NCBI GenBank assembly: GCA_002631855.1
Contig: NTLF01000019.1
Span: 248,001-312,000, forward strand
Direction: 5' to 3'
Length of the DNA: 64,000 nucleotides
Source: Zunongwangia sp. ESRF-bin46
Lineage (GTDB): Bacteria; Bacteroidota; Bacteroidia; Flavobacteriales; Flavobacteriaceae
Shown: positions 19,535-28,468 of the stretch, one piece after another
How the letters are laid out: every line of letters begins with the position of its first letter
Numbering within the stretch: position 1 is the first letter of the stretch
Translations under genes and position numbers: made by a program
The notes under the pieces: generated by a model
The model's database searches: none
What the model was told of the DNA's origin: nothing
What the model saw: only the letters and a program-made list of their open reading frames with translations

Positions 19535-20269
19535 TTAATTCCAGCGATGTGAATCAAAACTATTTTTTTTCCAATAGTAGGCCATAATAAAACCAAATAT
19601 AGCCCCACCAATATGTGCCCAATGTGCAATACCAAATGGTGATCCCGTAATTCCGAAGAACAAGTCTCCGGCAATAATCAGAGGGATAAAGTATTTTGCT
19701 TTTATAGGAATTGGTAGAAATATAAGCATCAATTCTATATTTGGGAACATTAATCCAAATGCTACCAATATTCCATAAATTGCACCTGAAGCACCAACGG
19801 CGGGTGTATTAAAGTTATTGTACAATGTTTGAATGGTTTCCTTTGAAACACTTTCCAATATTCCTGTATTATACTGTCCAGTTTCCAGCAAAGTCATTAT
19901 TTGCGATTGGTCCATTCCTGCTGCCATCAAAGCATCGTAACCACTATGTATTTGGTAATAATTAACCAAAGTGTGAATTAATGCGGCTCCAAAACCTGCC
20001 GAAAAATAGAAAAACAAGAACTTTTTCTGTCCCCAGCGCATTTCCAAAGGTGAACCAAATGCCCATAAAGCATACATGTTGAAAAGAATATGCATAAAGT
20101 TACCATGCATAAACATATGCGTAAGTGGTTGCCAAATTTGGAAGCTTGGGTTCTCAAAATAAAAAAGTGAAAACAACTTGTACGCTAAATCGCCTGAAAC
20201 TAAAGTTCCAATAAAACAAATAACGTTTATAATGATTAAAACCTTAACGGTTTCGGTTATTCTTCCCAT
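19535..20269 (-). CDS. rhomboid-family intramembrane serine protease (second copy)
   Basis: 244 residues with six predicted membrane segments. It has HGNFMHILFNMYALWAFG, the nucleophile Ser in VGASGAIYG and the His in AHWAHIGGAIFGF. A longer loop between TM3 and TM4 (about 105-155) distinguishes it from its neighbour. It starts directly after the mutL stop codon and is followed after 2 bp by the first copy, suggesting an old tandem duplication that has since diverged. Confidence 0.93.
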   Translation of the reverse strand: MGRITETVKVLIIINVICFIGTLVSGDLAYKLFSLFYFENPSFQIWQPLTHMFMHGNFMHILFNMYALWAFGSPLEMRWGQKKFLFFYFSAGFGAALIHTLVNYYQIHSGYDALMAAGMDQSQIMTLLETGQYNTGILESVSKETIQTLYNNFNTPAVGASGAIYGILVAFGLMFPNIELMLIFLPIPIKAKYFIPLIIAGDLFFGITGSPFGIAHWAHIGGAIFGFIMAYYWKKNSFDSHRWN

Positions 20270-22120
20270 TTACATAAATTTTTTATCGAAGTCATTGGCG
20301 TCTAACGTTACCAAAACCGGTCGATTGTTTGGCGACACACTAGGTTCTTTACAAGCAAACAATTGATGCACCAAATGCAATTGTGCCTCTTGCTTTAAAG
20401 GTGTTCCCGTTTTTACCGCCATATTTTTTGCCATACTCTTTGCCAATAAATCATTTTGGCTAAAACCAGCATCTGGCACTTCTTCTTTTATATCTTTTAC
20501 TAATTGCGTTAGTACAGTTTCTACTTGGCTTTCAGCTATTGAAACCGGGATACCGCTAATTTCAACCGTTTCATCTTTTATTTCTGAAAAAACAAAACCC
20601 GTATGCTCCAATTGCTCTTTTAAATCTTCTAAAAACACCAAATCAGGGTTTGAAAAATTGAGTTGCAACGGAAATAACAATTGCTGACTCACGGCTTCCT
20701 GTACAGTAATATTCTTCAGTAATTCTTCATATAAAATACGTTGGTGCGCTAAATGTTGATGCACCACCAACATCCCATTTTTAATGGGGCTGATAATGTA
20801 TTTGTTTTGAAGCTGAAACGTGACCCGTAAATTTTCTTCTTGATCGGTTTCAAAAAGACTTCCAGAAACTTCTTCGCTTTCAAACTCGATGCTATCGTCT
20901 TGATCTACAACTGTAGTTTCATCATTTAAGCCTGTATATAGCGATTCCCAAGAAGCTGGTGTTTTTTTCTCCCGTTTAAAAGGAAATGAGATATTTTTTT
21001 GTTTTGGCTCACCCTTAAAAGGATTAAAATCCCTATCTACATCAATAGTAGGTGCAACCGGTGATTTTTTACTGTATTCATAGGGCGTATCAAAACCGGT
21101 GTCTTTATCAAAATCAAGTACTGGCGCAATACTGAATTGTCCTAAACTATGTTTAATAGTCGCCCGAAGCATCGCATAAATAGCATGCTCATCGTCAAAC
21201 TTAATTTCAGTTTTGGTAGGATGAATGTTTATATCGATGCTTTTGGTATCAACTTCCAAAAACAAAAAATACCCTGGGTTGGCTCCGTCTTTTAATAGGC
21301 CTTCAAAAGCAGCATTGACTGCGTGGTGCAAATACGCACTTTTTATAAAACGGTTGTTTACAAAGAAGAACTGTTCGCCCCTACTCTTTTTTGCGTATTC
21401 GGGCTTTATCACAAAGCCGTTTATTTTTAGCATTTCGGTTTCTTCGGAAACGGGAACGAGTTTTTCATTCATTTTATTTCCGAAGATATTTACAATGCGT
21501 TGTCTTTCATTGCTAGAGGGAAGATTAAACACATCACTCCCATTGTGGAACATTAAAAATTCTATTTGTGGATGCGCCAAAGCAACCCGATGAAACTCAT
21601 CGATAATATGACGGGTTTCTACATTGTTACTTTTTAAAAAATTGCGGCGCGCAGGAATGTTATAAAACAGATTTTTTACTGAAATAGTCGTGCCCTTGGC
21701 TACCACTTCGGGTTCTTGCTCGGTCACTTCACTGCCTTCAATCGTAATTTTAGTGCCAATTTCAGAAGCTTCGGTTTTTGTTTTTAATTCTACGTGGGCA
21801 ATTGCAGCAATAGATGCCAAGGCTTCGCCACGGAATCCTTTAGTATGCAGATTAAAAAGATCGTCTGCAGATTTTATTTTTGAAGTTGCGTGCCGTTCAA
21901 AACTTAATCGGGCATCGGTCGTGCTCATCCCAATACCATTGTCAATTACTTGGATGAGTGTTTTACCGGCATCTTTTACCACTAACTTTATGGAAGTTGC
22001 TTGTGCATCAATCGCATTTTCTAACAATTCCTTTACTACAGAGGCTGGGCGCTGTACCACTTCTCCCGCTGCTATTTGATTGGCGACGTGATCCGGTAAA
22101 AGTTGAATGATGTCGGTCAT
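20270..22120 (-). CDS. mutL: DNA mismatch repair protein MutL
   Basis: 616 residues. MutL couples MutS mismatch recognition to strand processing. The N-terminal GHKL ATPase is intact: ELLENAIDAQAT (Mg-binding Glu and Asn), DNGIGM, and GFRGEALASIAA, followed by the transducer domain with DINIHPTKTEIKF. The C-terminal dimerisation domain starts near residue 430. The region where nuclease-active MutL has DQHA(X)2E(X)4E reads HQHLAHQRILYE at about residue 450, so the first Asp and the Glu are replaced. It is probably not an endonuclease of the usual type. It is in a tight operon with two rhomboids. Confidence 0.96.
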   Translation of the reverse strand: MTDIIQLLPDHVANQIAAGEVVQRPASVVKELLENAIDAQATSIKLVVKDAGKTLIQVIDNGIGMSTTDARLSFERHATSKIKSADDLFNLHTKGFRGEALASIAAIAHVELKTKTEASEIGTKITIEGSEVTEQEPEVVAKGTTISVKNLFYNIPARRNFLKSNNVETRHIIDEFHRVALAHPQIEFLMFHNGSDVFNLPSSNERQRIVNIFGNKMNEKLVPVSEETEMLKINGFVIKPEYAKKSRGEQFFFVNNRFIKSAYLHHAVNAAFEGLLKDGANPGYFLFLEVDTKSIDINIHPTKTEIKFDDEHAIYAMLRATIKHSLGQFSIAPVLDFDKDTGFDTPYEYSKKSPVAPTIDVDRDFNPFKGEPKQKNISFPFKREKKTPASWESLYTGLNDETTVVDQDDSIEFESEEVSGSLFETDQEENLRVTFQLQNKYIISPIKNGMLVVHQHLAHQRILYEELLKNITVQEAVSQQLLFPLQLNFSNPDLVFLEDLKEQLEHTGFVFSEIKDETVEISGIPVSIAESQVETVLTQLVKDIKEEVPDAGFSQNDLLAKSMAKNMAVKTGTPLKQEAQLHLVHQLFACKEPSVSPNNRPVLVTLDANDFDKKFM

Positions 22121-22125
22121 TGGCT

Positions 22126-22407
22126 TTAATAGAAAATTGACAGGTCAAAATCGATTATGTAGAGGAAAATAAAGATTAAAATAGCGACAATTAAAATGAT
22201 TGTTCGGTTAGCACGACGATCTTTTGACTGCTTAAGGTCTTCCCAAGCTGTATTTAACTTGCTCTTTAAACCAGAGTTACCGCCAACAGTGGTTCGATGT
22301 TCGTCAAATTTATGTTTAATGCTATAAGGACTTCCTTCCCCATCGTTCTTGTAATAACGTGGGCTATAATCGAATTTCTTGTTCTTTCGTGACTTTAATA
22401 TTCCCAT
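22126..22407 (-). CDS. small membrane protein upstream of mutL (often mislabelled riboflavin synthase beta subunit)
   Basis: 93 residues: a basic, polar N-terminus (MGILKSRKNKKFDYSPRYYKND) and a single membrane anchor at the C-terminus (about 70-90, TIILIVAILIFIFLYIIDF). I recall that orthologues in Flavobacteria are sometimes annotated as riboflavin synthase beta subunit, probably because ribH is near. Nothing in the sequence resembles that enzyme, and a real ribH lies just upstream. It is 5 bp before mutL and has its own -7 box, so it probably leads the mutL operon. Function unknown. Confidence 0.8.
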   Translation of the reverse strand: MGILKSRKNKKFDYSPRYYKNDGEGSPYSIKHKFDEHRTTVGGNSGLKSKLNTAWEDLKQSKDRRANRTIILIVAILIFIFLYIIDFDLSIFY

Positions 22408-22420
22408 AATCCTTGTGTTT

Positions 22421-22428
22421 CAAATGTA
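22421..22428 (-). promoter_or_regulatory. candidate -7 element of the mutL operon
   Basis: Reads TACATTTG on the minus strand, 13 nt before the ATG of the small membrane protein that precedes mutL. Confidence 0.5.
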
Positions 22429-22552
22429 CTTAAAATACTGCAGTTTTTGGAGTGATTTGCAGTGGTTTCTTTTCAGATTACAATAACCATTCCGAAAGAA
22501 TAAATAGGTTTAAGGAATTTTCGGAAGATAACTTTCGAAGCGTGGTTTGGGT

Positions 22553-23050
22553 TTAAAATTTCGCGTCCTTACGCAATTGCGCCATTTTTATAGCAGCTAT
22601 AGCAGCTTCACTTCCTTTATTGCCGTGTTTACCACCGCTACGGTCTATGGATTGTTGTATATTGTTATCGGTAAGAACACAGAAAATAACGGGAATGTCG
22701 CTTTGCACATTAAGGTCTTTAATACCTTGGGTTACGCCATCGCATACAAAATCAAAGTGTTTTGTTTCGCCTTGTATTACGCTGCCTATGGCAATGACAG
22801 CATCGAGCATATCGTAGCTTTGTTGCATTTTTTTACAACCATAAATTAACTCGAAACTTCCGGGAACGTTCCAACGGACAATGTTTTCTTTAACCCCGCC
22901 ACAATCTAAAATAGCATCGAAAGCCCCTTGAAATAAGCCTTCGGTTATATTGTCATTCCATTCTGAAACAACAATCCCAAACCGAAAGTTTTTCGCGTTT
23001 GGGATTGTTGCTTTATCGTATTGTGATAAATTTTTATTTGCTGTTGCCAT
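22553..23050 (-). CDS. ribH: 6,7-dimethyl-8-ribityllumazine synthase
   Basis: 165 residues. It catalyses the penultimate step of riboflavin synthesis, joining 5-amino-6-ribitylaminouracil and dihydroxybutanone phosphate. Family motifs are visible: VSEWNDNIT, VPGSFELIYGCKK, AVIAIGSVIQGETKHFDFVCDGVTQGI, and FCVLTDNNIQQSIDR with GGKHGNKGSEAA. It follows the TPR gene by 1 bp on the same transcript. No FMN riboswitch is visible ahead of it, as the upstream sequence is coding. Confidence 0.96.
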   Translation of the reverse strand: MATANKNLSQYDKATIPNAKNFRFGIVVSEWNDNITEGLFQGAFDAILDCGGVKENIVRWNVPGSFELIYGCKKMQQSYDMLDAVIAIGSVIQGETKHFDFVCDGVTQGIKDLNVQSDIPVIFCVLTDNNIQQSIDRSGGKHGNKGSEAAIAAIKMAQLRKDAKF

Positions 23051-23051
23051 A

Positions 23052-23816
23052 CTACTGCATTGGTTCAGCTTGCCCTATGTAAAGGTCAGCTTTTTTTGCT
23101 TCTTGTGAATTAGGGTACTCTTCAGTAATTTTTTTGAAATGCTTTAACGCCGCATCCTGCTTGCCTATTTGCAATGCCGTAATACCTGCTTTTAAAAGAA
23201 AACGAGGTGTCGTCAATTCGTTTTCACGCATATTAGCTGCTTCTTCATAGTACTTAAGCGCTTCATCGTTTTGCTCCAATTGTACAAAAGCATCACCAAT
23301 AGCTCCTTTTGAGATAGGCGCCAACATATCATCATCACTGCTAAAGTTATCTAAATGGTCGATAGCTTCTTGATATTTTTGAGTATTCAAATAAGCCATT
23401 CCTGCATAATAGTTAGCAAGGTTTCCAGCATCTGTGCTTCCGTAGTTATCGATTATATCAATAAAACCGTACTTACCTTCACCACCATTTAAGGCTAGGT
23501 TATAAAGTGAATCTTTAGATTCTGCAGTAAGTGCCATCTCGTAATAAGACTGTGCTTGGAACATTTCGTTCATCGCTTCAGCCTCTTTTGGTTTTTGGAT
23601 AAATTGCTCATACGCAAGGTAACCAAGCACACAAATTGCGATTGCCCCTACTATACCTAAAATATAATTTTGATTTTTCTCTACCCAAGCTTCGGTTCTT
23701 GAAGCTCCCGCGTCTAAGGTACTAAATACCTCTGCAGTTGTGCTTTCATCTTCAATTGCTTCTTGCTTTTCAGCTTTGTTCTTGGGTTTGTATCCACGTT
23801 TTTTGTACGTTGCCAT
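23052..23816 (-). CDS. membrane-anchored tetratricopeptide repeat protein
   Basis: 254 residues. A charged cytoplasmic N-terminus (about 1-45) precedes one membrane segment (about 51-68, YILGIVGAIAICVLGYLAY). A helical TPR region follows, with units near 110-240 (AGMAYLNTQKYQEAIDHL, GDAFVQLEQNDEALKYYEEA, LKHFKKITEEYPNSQEAKKA). The layout resembles the YfgM/Tol-Pal-associated group of periplasmic TPR proteins, but the match is only architectural. It is the first gene of a TPR-ribH pair. Confidence 0.88.
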   Translation of the reverse strand: MATYKKRGYKPKNKAEKQEAIEDESTTAEVFSTLDAGASRTEAWVEKNQNYILGIVGAIAICVLGYLAYEQFIQKPKEAEAMNEMFQAQSYYEMALTAESKDSLYNLALNGGEGKYGFIDIIDNYGSTDAGNLANYYAGMAYLNTQKYQEAIDHLDNFSSDDDMLAPISKGAIGDAFVQLEQNDEALKYYEEAANMRENELTTPRFLLKAGITALQIGKQDAALKHFKKITEEYPNSQEAKKADLYIGQAEPMQ

Positions 23817-23836
23817 AGTCTTGGTTTAATGATGGG

Positions 23837-23844
23837 CAAAAATA
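23837..23844 (-). promoter_or_regulatory. candidate -7 element of the TPR-ribH pair
   Basis: Reads TATTTTTG on the minus strand, 20 nt before the TPR-protein ATG. Confidence 0.5.
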
Positions 23845-23966
23845 AAATTTTTAATGGAATTTAAAAGGGAATTTATTTAGTATTTTATAATATTTTGTGT
23901 TAGTTTTTTCAGAATTTTGTTGAAGAACGCTCAAGTTATACAAAAATACGCAACTTGTTCATATCT

Positions 23967-25046
23967 ATGGTTTTAGAAACACTTTCCTTACTCAATTATA
24001 AAAATTTTGATGCTATCACATTTCAGATGGACCCAAAAATCAACTGTTTTACGGGTCATAATGGGGTGGGAAAGACAAATGTGCTTGATGCAATTTATCA
24101 TCTTTCCTTCGGAAAAAGCTATTTTAACCCTATTACCAGCCAAAACATAAAACACAATGCCGATTTCTTTGTAGTTGAAGGAAATTATGAGAAAAACGAC
24201 CGTCCAGAAAAAATAATCGTGAGTGCCAAGCAAGGCCAGAAGAAAATGATAAAACGCAATGGAAAGGCCTATGAAAAATTCAGTGAACATATTGGGTTTT
24301 TACCGTTGGTTATCATTTCGCCGGCAGATCGTGACCTTATTATAGAAGGTAGCAGCACCAGAAGAAAGTTTATGGACGGGGTGATTTCGCAAGGTGATTC
24401 GCAATACCTCAATACCTTATTAAAGTATAACAAAACATTGGCGCAGCGTAATTCGCTTTTAAAATATTTTGCCGCCAACAATACGTTTAATCAGGACACA
24501 CTTTCCATTTACAATGAACAACTCCACGAGTTTGGGACGCTTATCTTCGGAAAGCGAGCTGCTTTTTTAGAAGAGTTCACCCCTATTTTCCTAAATCGAT
24601 ACAAATCAATAAGCAGCGGAAACGAAACGGTAGGATTGGAATATAAGAGTCAACTAAAAGAAAATGACCTTTTAACTTTACTGAAAGAAAACATCACCAA
24701 AGATAAAATTACACAATACACTAATTTCGGAATCCATAAAGACGACCTTGTTTTTGAAATTGATGGTCATCCCATTAAGAAGTTCGGTTCGCAAGGGCAA
24801 CAAAAATCGTATTTGATTGCTTTAAAGTTAGCGCAATTCGATTTTATAAAAGCACAAAGTAATGTAAATCCTATTTTGTTACTGGATGATATTTTTGATA
24901 AACTAGATGAGCAACGTGTTGAACACATTATAAAATTGGTTGACGATGAAAATTTCGGTCAATTATTTATTAGTGACACCCATGCAGACCGAACGGAAAA
25001 AGTAATTAAAAAAGTGCACCAGACCTATAAGATGTTTGCGTTGTAA
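23967..25046 (+). CDS. recF: DNA replication and repair protein RecF
   Basis: I use the ATG at 23967 (359 residues, [15 protein letters not shown]) instead of the TTG four codons upstream. RecF is an SMC-like ATPase that helps load RecA at single-strand gaps. It has the Walker [18 protein letters not shown], the ABC signature [20 protein letters not shown] and the Walker [16 protein letters not shown], with the D-loop region near the end ([15 protein letters not shown]). It is followed by a lipoprotein and a DUF721 gene. dnaA, dnaN and gyrB are not near in this window. Confidence 0.96.
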   Translation: MVLETLSLLNYKNFDAITFQMDPKINCFTGHNGVGKTNVLDAIYHLSFGKSYFNPITSQNIKHNADFFVVEGNYEKNDRPEKIIVSAKQGQKKMIKRNGKAYEKFSEHIGFLPLVIISPADRDLIIEGSSTRRKFMDGVISQGDSQYLNTLLKYNKTLAQRNSLLKYFAANNTFNQDTLSIYNEQLHEFGTLIFGKRAAFLEEFTPIFLNRYKSISSGNETVGLEYKSQLKENDLLTLLKENITKDKITQYTNFGIHKDDLVFEIDGHPIKKFGSQGQQKSYLIALKLAQFDFIKAQSNVNPILLLDDIFDKLDEQRVEHIIKLVDDENFGQLFISDTHADRTEKVIKKVHQTYKMFAL

Positions 25047-25062
25047 TTAAATTTCAGAAAAT

Positions 25063-25485
25063 ATGTTGAAAAAAACCGTATTCATATTACTTACTGTTTT
25101 TATTGTAGCGTGTTCACAACAATCACCAGATGAGCAACTACAAAACCTTCCCGGTTATTGGGAAATTGAATCAGTAGAATTCCCTGACGGAACTGAAAAA
25201 GAATACAACATAAGCACAACTATCGATTTTATTGAAGTAAATGGCACGGAAGGGATGCGAAAAAAAGTGAATCCACAATTAGATGGTACTTTTAAAGTAA
25301 GCAAAGATGCTGAAGCTTTTACCCCTAAAATAGAGCAAGATAGCTTACAGTTATATTACAAAACTCCTTTCGATACTTGGAAAGAAACTGTTTTATTAGC
25401 TAAAGACAGCACATTACACGTGTTAAACAAGGACGGAAACATCTATAAGTATAAAAAGTTCAGTACCTTTAATTTTAGCGAATAA
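25063..25485 (+). CDS. small lipoprotein of unknown function
   Basis: 140 residues with a lipoprotein signal (MLKKTVFILLTVFIVACSQQ, lipobox IVAC). The mature part has the beta-rich pattern LPGYWEIESVEFPDGTEK ... YKYKKF, which resembles lipocalin-like DUF domains common in Bacteroidota lipoproteins. It is encoded between recF (17 bp) and the DUF721 gene (19 bp), all on one strand, so it is likely co-transcribed. No link to DNA repair is apparent. Confidence 0.82.
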   Translation: MLKKTVFILLTVFIVACSQQSPDEQLQNLPGYWEIESVEFPDGTEKEYNISTTIDFIEVNGTEGMRKKVNPQLDGTFKVSKDAEAFTPKIEQDSLQLYYKTPFDTWKETVLLAKDSTLHVLNKDGNIYKYKKFSTFNFSE

Positions 25486-25504
25486 CCCACAAAAAAGACC
25501 AATT

Positions 25505-25801
25505 TTGGCTAGAAGAAATAAAGAAGAAAGCACGTTAGGTGATGTAATAAAGGATTTTATAGAAGCCAATAGATTACAGAAAGGATTGGATAAAATTTCG
25601 GTTAAGGAAGCTTGGCATGCAGTTATGGGTAGTGCTATTTCAAACTATACAACTGCTATAAAATTAGATAGAGAAGTTTTATATGTGCAGTTAAGCTCTT
25701 CGGTATTACGAGAAGAATTAAGTTATGGCAAAGAAAAAATAATAAAACTGGTCAATGAAGAATTAGGGAAAGACCTCATTAAAAAGATAGTATTACGATA
25801 A
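25505..25801 (+). CDS. DUF721 / DciA-like protein
   Basis: 98 residues. The start is TTG (MARRNKEESTLGDVIKDFIEANRL), with no in-frame ATG between the preceding gene and this codon; the N-terminus fits the family well. The sequence shows the DUF721 core (DKISVKEAWHAVMGSAISNYTTAIKLDREVLYVQLSSSVLREELSYGKEKII). In many bacteria DUF721 is DciA, which loads the replicative helicase. Assignment to DciA rather than a generic DUF721 protein is inference. It is in the recF transcript and ends at a bidirectional terminator. Confidence 0.87.
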   Translation: MARRNKEESTLGDVIKDFIEANRLQKGLDKISVKEAWHAVMGSAISNYTTAIKLDREVLYVQLSSSVLREELSYGKEKIIKLVNEELGKDLIKKIVLR

Positions 25802-25803
25802 AA

Positions 25804-25827
25804 AAAAGCCGCTTTTCAGCGGCTTTT
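25804..25827. terminator. bidirectional terminator between DUF721 gene and ndk
   Basis: Perfect 9-bp stem AAAAGCCGC / GCGGCTTTT with a TTTTCA loop and A/T runs on both sides, between convergent stop codons. Confidence 0.88.
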
Positions 25828-25848
25828 GCAATTAAATAAAGTTACCAA

Positions 25849-26268
25849 TTAAAAAATCTCTCTTCCCGCAAAGTGGAATTGACTTTCAATTTCAGCATTT
25901 TCATCGCTATCACTTCCGTGAACGGCGTTTTCGCCAATAGAAGCGGCGTATAATTTACGGATAGTTCCTTCAGCAGCATCTTCTGGATTTGTTGCTCCAA
26001 TCAACGTACGGAAATCTTCTACAGCATTTTCTTTTTCTAATACAGCAGAAACAATAGGACCGCGCGTCATATATTCAACCAATTCACCAAAGAAAGGACG
26101 TTCTTTGTGAATAGCGTAAAATTCCTCAGCATCAGCTGTAGTCATTTGTGTTAATTTCATCGCTACGATTTTAAAACCAGAAGCGGTTATTTTTTCAAGA
26201 ATAGCCCCAATGTGTCCTTTTTCCACACTATCAGGCTTTAACATAGTAAACGTTCTATCTGTTCTCAT
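25849..26268 (-). CDS. ndk: nucleoside diphosphate kinase
   Basis: 139 residues, typical length. It transfers the gamma phosphate between nucleoside tri- and diphosphates through a phosphohistidine. It starts [19 protein letters not shown], has the active-site His in [10 protein letters not shown], and ends [12 protein letters not shown]. Monocistronic, with its own -7 box and terminator. Confidence 0.97.
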   Translation of the reverse strand: MRTDRTFTMLKPDSVEKGHIGAILEKITASGFKIVAMKLTQMTTADAEEFYAIHKERPFFGELVEYMTRGPIVSAVLEKENAVEDFRTLIGATNPEDAAEGTIRKLYAASIGENAVHGSDSDENAEIESQFHFAGREIF

Positions 26269-26287
26269 GGTGTTTTTAAATTTTGTG

Positions 26288-26295
26288 CAAAAGTA
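26288..26295 (-). promoter_or_regulatory. candidate -7 element of ndk
   Basis: Reads TACTTTTG on the minus strand, 19 nt before the ndk ATG. Confidence 0.55.
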
Positions 26296-26332
26296 GCTAA
26301 ATACAACATAAAAACAAGTAATTTACAATAGT

Positions 26333-27370
26333 TTAATATTGCTGAATAAATTCTTCATATAAAACATTGTTTTCACCCCTTATTTGGTAAGTAACCTTCT
26401 CATTAGCAAAGTCAAAATTTAACACCCCAAAGTTTAATTGCTTGGTTCCTTCCCCTACTCTATACGGGTTATTGTCCATAGGTGTTCCCGGCCATGTGTG
26501 TGTTAATCCACTACTTGTAAAATCGACCAATGGATCTTCTAAACCGGGTACTTTTATTACAGAAACTTCGGCATGATGGCGATCGCCACTAAGTATTAAA
26601 ATATTTTTGGCTTTTGCATTTTTTAAAGTTTTGTACATTTTTTTTACTTCAGAAGGATGATTAGCCCATTTTTCAAATCCATGTTTGTCACTTAAAAACT
26701 GTATGCTACTTACAATTACGGTAAAATCGGCCGCGTCATCTTTCAGTTCATTTTCAAACCATTTCCATTGTTCGGCTCCTAAAATGCTTCCTCCCTCGCC
26801 TTCTTGCCAAGGTACATAGCGTTCATATTCATTTTTAGGATTGGGGTTAACCTTCAAAGGTCCACGAAAGTAGCGCGTATCTAACAAAATTACTTTTATG
26901 CTTCCAGCATCGGTTGTAAAGGTTTGCGCATGGTAAACTCCGTCTTTTTTTCTTCTTGGATCATCTTTCGGAAGGTTTAAAAAGTCTAAAAAAACTTGTT
27001 GTGCTTCTTCTTTTTTAAACCATTCTTTCCCTGCATCATTTTTTCCGTAATCATGATCATCCCATGTTCCTATTATATCTGTATTTTTTGCTAACTCTTG
27101 ATAGCCAGGGTTGGTTTTTTGCTTCTCATAATCTGAAGCCATTTTTTCCATATCATCGGTATCGGAATAGACGTTATCTCCTCCCCAAATAAATAAGTCA
27201 GGCTGAGTATTTATAATAGGTTGCCAAAGAGGTTGTTCTCGATCTTGATCGCTACAACTTGCAAAAATCATGGTAAAGGGTTCGTTGTTTTTTTCTGAAG
27301 AAACAACTTGCTCAGTTTCTTTACAACTCGCAATTATTAAAAGTGACAGTATAAAAAGTATCTTTTTCAT
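26333..27370 (-). CDS. PhoD-like alkaline phosphatase / metallophosphatase lipoprotein
   Basis: I start at the ATG at 27370 (345 residues, MKKILFILSLLIIASCKE), which gives a lipoprotein signal with lipobox IASC. The body follows the PhoD-like pattern: ASCSDQDREQPLW, IWGGDNVYSDTD (metal ligands), GTWDDHDYGKND, VILLDTRYFRGP and LILSGDRHHAEVS. The GDN, WDDHD and GDRHHAE motifs supply the di-metal site. PhoD-type enzymes act on phosphodiesters and phosphomonoesters outside the cytoplasm. It is divergent from nrnA, with 75 bp between the two ATGs. Confidence 0.92.
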   Translation of the reverse strand: MKKILFILSLLIIASCKETEQVVSSEKNNEPFTMIFASCSDQDREQPLWQPIINTQPDLFIWGGDNVYSDTDDMEKMASDYEKQKTNPGYQELAKNTDIIGTWDDHDYGKNDAGKEWFKKEEAQQVFLDFLNLPKDDPRRKKDGVYHAQTFTTDAGSIKVILLDTRYFRGPLKVNPNPKNEYERYVPWQEGEGGSILGAEQWKWFENELKDDAADFTVIVSSIQFLSDKHGFEKWANHPSEVKKMYKTLKNAKAKNILILSGDRHHAEVSVIKVPGLEDPLVDFTSSGLTHTWPGTPMDNNPYRVGEGTKQLNFGVLNFDFANEKVTYQIRGENNVLYEEFIQQY

Positions 27371-27390
27371 CGTAGAAGTTATTTGAGGTT

Positions 27391-27398
27391 CAAAAATA
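27391..27398 (-). promoter_or_regulatory. candidate -7 element of the PhoD-like gene
   Basis: Reads TATTTTTG on the minus strand, 20 nt before the chosen ATG. It lies inside the longer track ORF, supporting the shorter start. Confidence 0.5.
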
Positions 27399-27445
27399 AA
27401 GAAACTATTAAAGTTACATGTTATTAAATTGTATCTTCGCAGGAT

Positions 27446-28468
27446 ATGAACACCGAAATTACCGAACAAGTAAAAAAACTACTTGCCTCACCACAAAAAA
27501 TTGTTGTTGTTGGCCATAAAAACCCCGACGGAGATGCGATTGGTTCTTGCTTAGGTTTATCTTTTTTCTTAAACAGATTAGGCCATAAAGCAGACGTGAT
27601 TATGCCCAATGATTTTCCTGATTTTCTTAAATGGCTTCCCGGCTGTGATGATATTATTATACACGATAAGGACACAGATAAAAGCATAGAGGCTATAAAC
27701 AACGCAAGTTTAATCTTTACCTTAGATTTTAATGCGTTAAACCGCACTGGAAACATGGAACAGTTTCTGGAAGACTGCGATGCCAAATTTATTATGATTG
27801 ACCATCATCAAGAACCTGATGACTATGCACTTGTAACTTATAGCGATCCTTCCATGAGTTCTACAAGCGAAATGGTCTATCATTTTATAGATGCTATGGA
27901 CGAGTTAGGAGCTCTTTGTTTAGAAGTTTCTACACATTTATACACCGGAATTATGACCGATACCGGTTCGTTTCGATTTCCATCTACCACTGCCAAAACG
28001 CATCGTGTAATTGCTCATTTGATAGAAGTGGGTGCTAATAACTCGCAAATACATCAAAACATTTATGATGTAAACAGCCCTGACCGTATGAAGTTATTGG
28101 GGGTAGCCTTAAAAAATTTGAACATTTTGCCAGACTACAATACGGCATACATTACACTTTCTCAAAAAGAGCTAGACAAACACAACTTTAAAAAAGGCGA
28201 TACCGAAGGATTTGTAAATTATGCACTATCCATAAAAGGAGTAAAATTTGCCGTTATATTTATTGAAAATAAGCAAGATAAAATTATAAAGATGTCTTTA
28301 CGAAGTAAAGGTGATTTTTCGGTAAATACATTAGCTCGCGAACATTACAACGGTGGCGGACATACAAATGCAGCTGGTGGTAGAAGTACGCTTTCCTTAT
28401 CTAAAACCATTAGTGAATTTATTAGTATATTGTCTCAATATAAAATTGAACTTACAGATGCTTCATAA
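27446..28468 (+). CDS. nrnA: bifunctional oligoribonuclease / PAP phosphatase NrnA (DHH family)
   Basis: 340 residues, cytoplasmic. NrnA degrades nanoRNA (2-5 nt) and removes 3'-phosphate from pAp. The DHH domain has NPDGDAIGSCLGL, TLDFNALNRTGNME and MIDHHQEPDD. The DHHA1 domain has the C-terminal GGGHTNAAGGR. It is divergent from the PhoD-like gene. Its last 11 bases overlap the start of gldI, so the two are translationally coupled. Confidence 0.93.
   Translation: MNTEITEQVKKLLASPQKIVVVGHKNPDGDAIGSCLGLSFFLNRLGHKADVIMPNDFPDFLKWLPGCDDIIIHDKDTDKSIEAINNASLIFTLDFNALNRTGNMEQFLEDCDAKFIMIDHHQEPDDYALVTYSDPSMSSTSEMVYHFIDAMDELGALCLEVSTHLYTGIMTDTGSFRFPSTTAKTHRVIAHLIEVGANNSQIHQNIYDVNSPDRMKLLGVALKNLNILPDYNTAYITLSQKELDKHNFKKGDTEGFVNYALSIKGVKFAVIFIENKQDKIIKMSLRSKGDFSVNTLAREHYNGGGHTNAAGGRSTLSLSKTISEFISILSQYKIELTDAS

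Noticed and set aside
22408-22552. Possible FMN riboswitch near ribH
   Set aside because: The gap is downstream of ribH, not upstream. The true upstream sequence is the coding region of the TPR gene, and no RFN-like pattern is seen.
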